Below, piece by piece: positions 35,226-44,281 of a stretch of 64,000 nt of DNA; position 1 is the stretch's first letter, and each line of letters begins with the position of its first letter. Source of the stretch: Takakia lepidozioides (lineage: Eukaryota > Streptophyta > Takakiopsida > Takakiales > Takakiaceae); assembly GCA_030704615.1 (NCBI GenBank), contig CM060733.1, forward strand, positions 69,316,001 to 69,380,000, written 5' to 3'. A program made the position numbers and the translations under genes. The notes under the pieces were generated by a model that did not search any database, had not been told where the DNA came from, and saw nothing but the letters and a program-made list of their open reading frames with translations.

Positions 35226-35256
35226 GGATGGAAAAACGGCGCCAAATTTCCATCCG
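35226..35256. repeat. Isolated GGCGCC-centred palindrome (family A relic)
   Basis: Arms GGATGGAAA and TTTCCATCC surround ACGGCGCCAAA. This is the leftmost palindrome of this kind in the window. It lies 400 bp before the ParB-methyltransferase copy 1 remnant and may mark the left edge of that insertion. Confidence 0.6.
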
Positions 35257-35654
35257 AGGGGGCTCGGATGAAGTTGTATCGGGGGAAGAGGCCTACACGT
35301 GGTTGCCAGAGTTCATCCACCGGATGTGGATGTTTTCATTCTAGATTCTCTATCCCTCAAAGCACATTTGGGCAAGTCATTTTTTCTAATTTTCTATGAA
35401 TCATGCTTTAAAAAAAATCCATAACGGCTTTTTATATGGACTATAACAAATCCTTATGGACTTGTTCAAAAGTCCATAATTTTTATCCATTTGCTTTTTT
35501 GGTTATGAGACTTGGAATAGGGTAAATATATGTAGTTGAGCCTTCATAGCTTAGTCCCTTTTCACTATCAACATTGTCATTTAGGAGTATGATAATTTAC
35601 AACTAATCAAGGTCCCAAAAAAAATAGTGTTGTGACAGCATTTTTGGTCCACCG

Positions 35655-38600
35655 TAGGCTGCAACTGCCCGAAAAACTGGTCTCACTGACCCGCACATGT
35701 TTGCTGAACTCCTGGAGCCCGAGCTCATTCAAAAAGCCATGGCTAAAACAGACCGGACATAGTATCGGCTCACTATGGATGGAATGGTAGAGGTGGTATA
35801 CGAAGTAAGTCGTCCTCCCATTTTCCTCTCCTGATCCTTCTCCAATTTCCAGTCATCTGTCCACATGGATCGTATGTAATGCTTTTGCATGTTGTTCTTT
35901 GCAGTCAAACATCAAGCTGGATTTGGCCCATGCCAAACGCTTCTTCATGGAAAGTGAGGGGCGGTCCAAAACATTGCAAACATTGACTGACCACTTGAAG
36001 GAAGCCGGGGTGAAGTCCAGAACCAGATGCAAGTCAAAGCTTGTGAAGCTGGTGGCCATTGCAAATCCGGCTCTCGGAAAGGACTTCATCCCCGAGATTG
36101 CAAAACATTATTCTCGGGCCATGCAGCCGACCATGCAGTTGGAGAAACTGCATCACCTCTCAATGGCATGTGTGGAGGCGAAAGAGAAGGTGAGGTTGCA
36201 CTACACTGAATTTCCTTTCTAGCAATAGCGACTGTACTTCCTGCTCCTAACATTGGATTGGAAATGGCAGACAAGGTGGCTGTCGATCTGGAATGCATCG
36301 GAGAGTATAAGGACCATGTGGTCTTTTCCACTCGAAGTTTCCGACTTTGTGGTGGATCTCTAGCTCAACCGCATGACTTGGTGGTTCCAGGTAATTCAAG
36401 GTACTTCCCCCCATTTCCTTTGCTGGCATGAATTCCATGAACGGCTATGTGACAATGCATGTTGTAAATGCAGGTAATGACGAATGCGAAGGAGCAAGTC
36501 ATCCTCCATACAAATTGAAGGAGCGTGGAGTATACACATCAAGAGGGGGCGGGAAAAGCAGCAATGGGAATTGTGTTCAGGTAAAGCCTAGCTTCCATTG
36601 TACATATGCAAAACCTGGGATATGAGGTTTGCCTGGGAAATGCGGCACCGCATTCACACTTTATGTTTTCGGTTACACTCTGCGAGTACATTGTTCAAAA
36701 CCATTACTCACGCATGTGGACTGTGTTGCAGGTATATGAAATAGGTGCTACTTAAGACATGGGCTTTGGCGCAAGAGCCCCCGTTTTTCATGGCTTGGAC
36801 CATGCCGAGCGCAAGCTGTGTCTACACACCAGAGATGCAGAAACAATGGCATGCCTCGCATCTCGCTGGATGCCCCTGGTACCTGGACATGTCTGGCGGA
36901 CTTGTTGACGAATCGGAGAAAGAGCTGCACGCAAAAGTGGAGGAGAACAGAAGAGAAAGACGTGTCCCTGGTGGGCCTGAAAAGACAAAGGATGCTGCTG
37001 CTCTGGAAGAATCCAGAAAGGCAGCTGAGTTGGCACATAAGATGGTGTTGTGCAGGCTCAAGAGAAGGGGTCAAAGAAGAGGACTTGCCAACAAGGAGCA
37101 GCAGTTGTGACACCCAAGAAGACGAAGAAGCAGAAACAGAAAGAGCAGGAAGAGGGTGAAGAGGGCTCCGATGGAGACTTTGCAACCAGCCCACCCGGAG
37201 AAATGCAGCCTAAATCCCATGCGGCCACCGTTGTCACGAAAGGGACGAGAACAGGCTCAGCAAAGAAGGCACTCTTCAACCCCCCGGGGGGGGCACCCTT
37301 TCAAGCTGGTGGAAATGAAGAGGCCGAAAGTGGAGCCAGAAACAGTAGTACAGTGTGTGAATGAGAGTTTCTTGGCGGCTTTGGATGGGCGGGCAGCCAA
37401 GTTGGCATCAGGTCCATGGAGGGGCTGAAAGGCAGAGCACAGACGAAGGCAGCTGCTGAAGAGCCTTCCGACACCCCTGGGTTTTTAAAGATGGTCTCGT
37501 TCTTTGAGAAGGTGTGTGCAGGGAAGGATTGCAGGAGGGAAACAGACCGAGTGGTCTTGCGATATGATCATCTTGGATATTCCGGATGGAGAGCCTGTGG
37601 AAAGACTGCATGTTGTGCCGTCTTGGAACAGGTACTCCGAGGACTTTTGGAAAAAATGATTTAAGCTCGCCCGCATGGTGTTGGACGACAGAGGGTGTGT
37701 GGTTGTCCTTGCGAGCAGAGGCAAAAACACAAAGGCAGGAATTGCGAAGTGGACCCGCAAGAGTGTCGTCCCAATTCTGAAGAAGAAGTGGACCTGCATC
37801 AACACATTGGGCCTTAGCTCGGAAGGGAAGATGGTAATTACCACATTGGCAATTGTGATTGCATTTTCTAAGCTGTTTTGAAATGTGGTGCTGAATTCGA
37901 ATTCTAATCGTTCTCCACTGTGTCTGCAGACGAAGCAGTTCGATGCATACTGCTTTGTCACTTCAATGGATCCCCTGCGGTATTCACGACTCGGAGCCCT
38001 GCCTTCATCCATACCATTATGGAGGCATGCACTGACTTGGAGGGCAGAGTGCTGGACCTCATCTGTGGAACATGTATGCAAATTTTGGGATTATGTTGTT
38101 ATGCGAATTTTCATTATGTTCAGATTCTCTATTTCTGAAGGGCCATGTGTGCATAATGAGTGGATGCCATTCTCACAGGTGCCTCAATGTGGGCTGGGCT
38201 GTTTGCTTACGAGGAGGACACATCCGTGTGGGGATCCCATCTGGAAGGGCTTCAACAAAATGTGAAGGCTCCCATCGCAGCCACTGACTCCTCGGAGGAT
38301 TCCTCGGACTCAGAGGAAGAGACAGTCGACATTGATGCTGAGGAGAACCCGGAAATAAGAGTGAGTGAAATTTGTAAGTTTGCAAAGCCTTCTGGGTCAT
38401 TCTTTCTTTCACGTGAATGTCGGATTGTGTTTCTCATTGGTCTGGGGAAGTGATTATTATGTGCAGGATTCCAAGATCTGCGTCGAAACCAGTGGCGCCT
38501 ACATTTCTTGCCAGGGAGAATGTCCCGTTCATTGCGAGGTCGGACTTCATGAAGAGCCCAGTGAAGGACTACTCCCTTCCTAGTTATGCAGCTAAGCTTG

Positions 38601-38968
38601 CAAAGACAGCCATTAGACAATGTGAGAATCCCAGTAAAGTAGAGCTGATTTTGGAGAGGGCTAGGGAGGACAGAAGGAAGCGGAGAGAGTTGGCTGCAGC
38701 TAAAACATGTAGACGCGTACGGAAGTATGTATGTGATTCCGTGGAAGAGAGCGATGCAGACAAGGAGGACGACAACCCAACGGAGGTGAGATGGTCAGTT
38801 CCGCAAGGGGAAGATGGGATTTTTGAAAGCCTAGCCAACGACCAATCTGCTGTACATGAGAAAAAAAATGAGGGGGTGGAAGGGGAGCAGGACAATCTAG
38901 GACAGGATGAGGAAGTGATGATGATTTCCAAGATGGGTAGAATTTTAAATAACTCTTTGTACATTTAA
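35655..38968 (+). pseudogene. ParB-DNA methyltransferase family gene, copy 1 (5'-truncated)
   Basis: Spliced gene remnant. Exons read: about 35,660-35,804 (GLTDPHMFAELLEPELIQKA), 35,905-36,189 (LDLAHAKRFFMES ... KSKLVKLVAIANPALGKDF), 36,271-36,390 (TRWLSIWNASESIRTMWSFP), 36,474-36,580, 36,732-about 37,050, then a Lys/Glu-rich linker, 37,5xx-37,833, 37,930-38,073, 38,179-38,360 and 38,467-38,968. All introns listed are GT-AG. The C-terminal half has the order of a beta-class N4/N6 DNA methyltransferase: IILDIPDGEP near 37,575 in the place of DPPY (motif IV), ARMVLDDRGCVVVLAS, then RSPAFIHTIMEA and GRVLDLICGTCASM (motif I, split by an intron). The ParB-like N-terminus seen in copy 2 is missing. 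Four in-frame stops (35,760; 36,361; 36,516; 36,742) and several frameshifts (near 37,050, 37,290, 37,560 and 37,975) make it a pseudogene. DNA methylation would be its role; the substrate is unknown. Confidence 0.65.
36635..36655. repeat. Palindrome of family A inside an intron (copy 1)
   Basis: GGGAAATGCGGCACCGCATT lies in the intron 36,581-36,731 of the methyltransferase gene copy 1. A decayed relative (GAAATGTGGTGCTGAATTCG, 37,880-37,899) lies in the intron 37,834-37,929. Confidence 0.75.
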
Positions 38969-39070
38969 ATTTTCTTCCTGAATATATAAAGTATTTCTTT
39001 GCAGTTGAGGTCCCCTCTCCCCTGTGCTTCTAAAGGACACCATCTCTGAAACCACGTCCTTCCCAAAATA

Positions 39071-39731
39071 GGAAATGCGGTGCCGCATTTTCATGTCGGA
39101 ATGGACAAACAGAAATGTGGCAACGGTAAATACATCATTTTGGAAATGCGGCATCGCATTTCCATAAGCGGGACACCAACAATTTTCCATTTCCTGTTTG
39201 GACATCCGAAATCACAAGGCCGAATGGAAATGTGGTGCCGCATTTCAATTTTGGACATGGAAGTTTGTCCATTTCCTGCTCCTTGCACGGAAATGCGGCG
39301 CCACATTCCATTGCGCTAAACGGAAATGCGGTGCCGCATTCCTATGTCCAAATGTTATTTCCATGTCGGATATGGAATTGCGCTACCGCATTTCCATTTT
39401 GGAGATGGAAGTTTGTCCAATTCTTGACCCTTGCACGGAAATGCGGTGCTGCATTCCTTTGTCAAATACGAAATTTCTATGTCGGATATGGAAATGCAGT
39501 GCCGCATTTCCATATCGGACATGGACATGCTTTGCCACATTTGAAGGTCAAATATGGAAATGCGGTGCCGCATTTCCAAATTCGAAGTATGGAAATGCCA
39601 TGTCAACAAAGGCATTTCCGTTGTGGAGACTGGAATGCGGCGCCGCATTTCCGTTGCGACGAGCACAGCGGAGTTGAAGCTGCCGGACATCAATGCATGG
39701 GAACAAAGGAAATGCGGTGCCGCATTTCCTT
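39071..39731. repeat. Palindrome array A1
   Basis: About a dozen copies of a family A palindrome, best form AAATGCGGTGCCGCATTT, often within GGA...TCC. Spacing is mostly 50-70 bp. Good copies start near 39,071, 39,142, 39,228, 39,320, 39,490, 39,555, 39,630 and 39,708. The array begins 100 bp after the last frame of methyltransferase copy 1. The short frames on both strands with repeated HFHIG/AAPHF-type peptides are by-products of the palindromes. Confidence 0.92.
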
Positions 39732-40003
39732 TGTAGGCATGTACATGTTTCCGTTTCTTCAAAGATGCATTTCCTCGACCTCATGACTCTGATATCGCTC
39801 TTCTGGCGATTAATGTGGAGAGAGACATTGTACAAATGAGACCACAAATTCTGAACAGTAGGCCAATAACAGCGGTTCATTGAATACAAGGAAACACAGT
39901 ACACAGAAGTGAGGGCACGATGGGTTGTTTTATTGATCGAACATGGTGTCTCACATTAAGCAAGTCCAAAAAAATCTAAACCCTTCCTCCTTCTACATGG
40001 GCG

Positions 40004-40723
40004 TCACCAAGTTGACGGAACTTCGATTGCCCTCAATACAAGCTCATTAGTGACGCGGCACCTCCAGGTAAACTGCATTGCGGTCGTTCTGGTGCCCTTG
40101 GTGGAGCTGATGACAATGTCATGCCCATCAATGATACCACCATCATACATTGACAGGGTCACTGTGGGCCTCATGTGCCTGTGCGATTCGTCTTCGCAAC
40201 TCAGCTGAATGTCTCCATACACTGGAAAAGCGGAGTGAACTCCACGAACAAAGTTTTCCCCGGTGCAGTCCTCCCTGGTTCACTGGCAGCAGTTCCAGCG
40301 CCAAAGCATGGCCGTGCGTGATCTGTCTGGCTTCCCATTCCAGCTGGGTATATCGAGGTTAACAATTTGCAGCACCCACGGACCGCATTGACCCTCACCC
40401 TCACCTCGCTCAAAGCGGTAATAGTCCTCCAAATACTCCATTGAGCGCAATGACTCCCGCTTGACTCCATAAGCGTTAGTGAAAACAAAGAGCCAGAAAA
40501 TGATGTCTCCTAATTTTGGTTTGAACATCGCATAATCGTGGCCATGATAAGGGCAGTCAGCAGGATTGCAGCGGCACGACATCCTTGCGAAAGAGTAGCG
40601 GAGGACGCTGAATGACAGCAGCTTCTGGATGGGGAGGCAGCAACGCGGAGGCAAGAAGTTGTGCAAGGAGATGACGATTTGTTTGCAAACGCTGCAATTC
40701 CTCACTTCCACTCCAGGGCACAT
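40004..40723 (-). pseudogene. Unknown protein, divergent paralogue 1 (one stop codon)
   Basis: A 239-codon frame interrupted by one TGA at 40,280-40,282, where the paralogue at 40,984-41,721 has TGG. Shared blocks are FARMSC-x-x-N-x-x-DCPY-x-G-x-DYA, GDI-x-x-W, a Phe-Glu-Arg-Gly stretch (YRFERGEGEG), TAMLWRWNCCQ, YGDIQLS, DGGIIDGHDIVI and MQFTWRCRVTNELVLRAIEV. The N-terminus has Cys pairs (CPGVEVRNCSVC). No known domain recognised. The regular beta-like C-terminal half suggests a compact fold. It is transcribed away from its paralogue, and the shared upstream region holds a family A palindrome at 40,881. Confidence 0.6.
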
Positions 40724-40880
40724 TTAAATTCCCCCCTTACAAGAACTTGCACGGATGAAGATTGGCTGCTCCATGAATGTAGCCGTTTCAGTTTCCATCC
40801 ATGCCATGCAAACTATGGACCGTAAGTGCCAGGTGGGCATATAGCCCCTCGAGACGACTTCATCCATCTCCCCTTCGATG

Positions 40881-40901
40881 TAAATGCGGCGCCGAATTTC
40901 C
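40881..40901. repeat. Family A palindrome between divergent paralogues
   Basis: TAAATGCGGCGCCGAATTTC, followed by a CATCC/GGATG-type pair. It sits in the 260-bp region between the two head-to-head unknown genes. Confidence 0.75.
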
Positions 40902-40983
40902 ATCCGGGGGGATGGACTTCGGTGGCAGGTGGCCGACTGTTACCCATGGATGAGAATGAGTAAGCGGCTCATCCGCCGCTAGC

Positions 40984-41721
40984 GTGATGAACACGTTACA
41001 CGATGATAGGTGGGTAGGTGGGACCCTGTTCCTCCATTATTGGAGCCGGCAGTGCCTCTTCTGCTTGTCATCAGGGGGAAAATCAAAGGGCTTCGTTGCT
41101 GTCTGCAAGGTCATTGTCATTGACAACACACACGTCCTCCGGGCCTCCTTTGCAAGGATGTCGTGCTTGCGGAACCACGACGACTGCCCTTATGGAGGCT
41201 TCGATTATGCAAAGTATACGACCACATCGGGAGACATCGTTATCTGGCACACAGTTTCCACAGAAGATTGTGGGGCAAATGTGGAAACATTGTCAACTTT
41301 TGAGTATATGGCAGGCCACTACGCCTTTGAGCGGGGTGACGATCTTGGTCTGAGGAGTCCGTGGCTCCTGCACATCCTTGATTCCGATTTTCCCAGCTAC
41401 GGCGTGCACCCATGCAGAAGAATGCGCACTGCTATGTTGTTGCGGTGGAACTGCTGCCAGTGGACGTGGGTGGACTCCATCGGGGAGACGTATACTCCTA
41501 AAGGAGTGTGCTCCTCTTCTTCATTATATGGGGACATTCGCATTGGTGCGGATGACAAAAAAATGAAGCTTTCCATATTCGATGGTGGTATGATTGAAGG
41601 GCACGACATTGTGGTGAACATCAAGAGGGGCGGTACAACGGCTGCAATCCAGTTTACCTGGAAGAGCCCGATGACTCATGAGCTAGTTTTCAGAGTAGTT
41701 GAAGTTCCGTTGACCACATGA
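40984..41721 (+). CDS. Unknown protein, divergent paralogue 2 (intact)
   Basis: An uninterrupted 245-codon frame. The conserved part begins at FARMSCLRNHDDCPYGG and continues with GDIVIWHTVSTEDCG, FEYMAGHYAFERGDD, TAMLLRWNCCQWTWVDSIGE, SLYGDIRIG, IFDGGMIEGHDIVVN and IQFTWKSPMTHELVFRVVEV, ending 18 bases before an in-frame region without further similarity. The first about 55 residues differ from paralogue 1, so an internal Met (MSCLRN...) or an upstream exon could be the true start. No domain recognised; Cys and Trp positions are the best conserved. It is one of the few frames in the 35-64 kb region without a visible lesion. Confidence 0.6.
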   Translation: MMNTLHDDRWVGGTLFLHYWSRQCLFCLSSGGKSKGFVAVCKVIVIDNTHVLRASFARMSCLRNHDDCPYGGFDYAKYTTTSGDIVIWHTVSTEDCGANVETLSTFEYMAGHYAFERGDDLGLRSPWLLHILDSDFPSYGVHPCRRMRTAMLLRWNCCQWTWVDSIGETYTPKGVCSSSSLYGDIRIGADDKKMKLSIFDGGMIEGHDIVVNIKRGGTTAAIQFTWKSPMTHELVFRVVEVPLTT

Positions 41722-42090
41722 CTTGTATTCAAAAGGCATAGGGCTATAGATTTGTTTGCACCATCAGCACAGTAGACGTGCTTCAAATGCAATTCATGTG
41801 GATCAATAAAAACCTTATTGTGCCCTCATTTTTGTTCTATTCTGCATCCATCGTCTGTTTTATCATGATTGATTGGGTGTTGTCACTTGATAAGCTATGA
41901 CAATATTGGAAGTGTTAGATGGTGCCCTGTCATGGGCTGTTTATGTCTTTAATTGACAATGACCCTAGTGGGTCTTGTCCATGTCTAGACATGACATGAA
42001 TATCTTCCCTCTCTCTGTCCCTCTCTGTCCCTCTGTTTTGTGCTGCTCTCTTTTAAGCTCCCGACGAGATAAATTCAAGGTCAGATGGTG
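41722..42090. other. No gene seen
   Basis: 3' flank of the preceding gene; AATAAAAAC near 41,808 could act in polyadenylation. No frame of note. Confidence 0.35.
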
Positions 42091-42099
42091 GGTTCAGGT

Positions 42100-42466
42100 G
42101 CAACATATGTCCAACACCAGATATCCTAAGTTAATCGACTCTATATCTTGGAAACAGGACCGCCCTGTCAAACAGACTAAGCCGTGGCAGAAGAGAGTAG
42201 AAGAGATTCTTAAGGATCTAAATCTGGACCCGCAAGTCTTGACCTTGCTGGATAAATCTGACTTAGAGAGTGTAGTGTCCAAAGCCATGTCTGTTACTAG
42301 AAAATTGTCCGATGAAAATGAAGTTAGGAAGAAAACTTCCCTGAACCTGTTTCCAGTCTGTGGACTAAATAAACATAATGTACACTCATGCAAAGATGTA
42401 AAGGAAAACATCCTAGGGGTGCCATTTTTTAAACCAACTGAAATCCATTTTCATATGGACAAATGA
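42100..42466 (+). CDS. Hypothetical short frame
   Basis: A plus-strand frame of about 120 codons in its more protein-like part: KPWQKRVEEILKDLNLDPQV, TLLDKSDLESVVSKAMSVTR, then FPVCGLNKHNVHSC with a Cys/His spacing. The helical, charged pattern is protein-like, but the 5' part (41,975-42,100) is not. It could be an exon of the gene ending at 44,281 or a transposon remnant. Not recognised. Confidence 0.3.
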
Positions 42467-42852
42467 CATCGGGAATTAATAGCTATGGACTTTTTTATGC
42501 CTGAAAAATAGGGCAATTTAGCCTAGTCCATACTATCTTCATTTGTGGCTTTTTGGGGTATCACCCTTTTCTAAAGAGGCGTAGAATCAACTATTCCAAA
42601 AGTGCCAAGTGTCAAATGGACTACTTTGTTGTGAAACCACGGTACAACTACACACACAGATGCCACATAGGCAAATGACGTGTCGGTTTTCAATTTTTAT
42701 ATTATTCTTTTGATTTTTTGCATTTCGCGCAAACCCCAATTTTGAAAATGTACGTCAAAGGCTGCCTATCGCGATTTGCGCGCACACTTGCATTTCCTGC
42801 TCTGTCGTCTTCCCGTTTCTCTAATCGTGGATGCTTCTGTGTTTCGGTGAGC

Positions 42853-44281
42853 TGTGTGGTTCTTTGCAATGAGAATCTATGGTAGTGACTACGAATACCT
42901 AAGCTCTGAGGATGTAGAACTTGAAGTTTTGAGCTTTGCAGTGAATAGTTTGAATGTGTGTGGCTCTCATTCCAGTACGCCTTTCCACTCCAAGCCGACA
43001 TTTGTAGTTGAGCCTTTGTCGTGGTTCTGCGTAGACCAGGCCCCATGCCTGGCGATATCCTTTTGCATAACGTTTCAGAATATATACATCCATGGGGCGT
43101 GCAGATGGTGCCCGTGTGTGTGGAAATGACGAGCTCAGTTTTTGATGATTGGGTGTTGTGTGTGAGAGTTGGTGGGGGAGACCCTAAAACTTACTTGCAT
43201 GTTGGTGGTTGGTGGATTCTCCAAGATGGCCCTGTGCATGGACATTTTCATTCGCATGTGATGGGCTTGAGATTTGGCTATCACGGGCATTCATCTCTTG
43301 CAACAAATGCTTTCCCTCCCTAAACTGAATACCTTCGTTCGTGCATTGTTTGCTAAGTAGTGTAGAATGTTTTAAACAATTTGTCCCTTCATCAAGTATG
43401 TTTTCTAAGTTCTTCACTTTGTGCAGGCTTGGAGAGTTCAGTCGGCCATGACTAGTGGCAGGTCACAACGCGGCGGTGCGCACACGAAACCTAGGCCTAG
43501 AGAAAGGGCTAGACGCGCATTGAGAGATAAGGTACTTGAACGCGTCCGCCGATCTAGAGCGAGGAACAAAGAGTCACATGCCCAAAATGTTTCGCACACT
43601 GTAGGTGACTTGGAGCAAAACAAGGAGGAAGTTGTAAGGGATCGAGAGATTAGAAGGGCCTGCCATACGATTGTGACATGCATTTGTAACACGTTGAAAG
43701 TGTTCCCGGGACCTTCAAGCAAACGATACATCATGGAGAAGGTCATTTCGCACAATTGTGAGAATGCTGCATGGACTAGTGAATGGGAGTTGCAGATCTT
43801 GACCCCTAAGAACACCGCAAATGTCAAGCATGCCATGGAGAAAGATGCAGATGACGATTGGGACCAGTTTGGCATCAATGGTGATTATTTGGCATCCTTC
43901 ATTAAAATTGGAGACAATTTCGCAGTCAATGCTGAGGAAAACAATGATGAACAGGTAGACTTTTACATCATTTGTTGTAGTCGGGCTCTCCATGCAGTGA
44001 AGAAGCCATTCACTGATGCATGGGGCACTTCGTTTGTAGAAGGAGACATGGTAATTGCAGGAAAGTATTACCAGAAGTGGGGGAGAGCGGAAGACACGTA
44101 TGTATTTCTGAAAAAATCACAAGTGGTCTTTTTGCACTCTGAACATGTGCGTGCCATCAAGTTTCCTATGCTGCCATGCGACTACAGGGTTGCAGGGAAT
44201 GATCCGGTTTACAAATTGCCTGAATATGCTGAAGAAGGGATAAGGGCTGCAATTGCAGCTTTGGATTCTGGCAACGACTAG
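42853..44281 (+). CDS. Unknown two-exon gene
   Basis: The last exon is a clean 280-codon frame ending TAG at 44,279-44,281. A splice acceptor (TTTGTGCAG at about 43,418-43,426) precedes AWRVQSAMTSGRSQRGG. The protein has an Arg-rich start (RERARRALRDKVLERVRRSR), then EIRRACHTIVTCICNTLKVF, an acidic mid-part (DADDDWDQFG) and a beta-rich C-terminus (VEGDMVIAGKYYQKWGRAED; VVFLHSEHVRAIKFPML). Upstream, 42,868-43,320 reads YGSDYEYLSSEDVELEVLSF and, after a frameshift near 43,020, FDDWVLCVRVGGGD, which may be an earlier exon. No domain recognised. The basic start could bind nucleic acid. Lack of lesions in the last exon suggests recent function. Confidence 0.5.

Noticed and set aside
36271-36390. 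Reading this methyltransferase exon as DKVAVDLECIGEYKDHVVF
   Set aside because: In that frame most differences between the two copies change amino acids. In the frame TRWLSIWNASESIRTM all five are synonymous, and that frame also continues from the preceding exon in phase.
39080-39786. Open frames of 120-180 codons in array A1
   Set aside because: Same explanation as for array A2: peptides such as GNAVPHFHI come from repeated palindromes.
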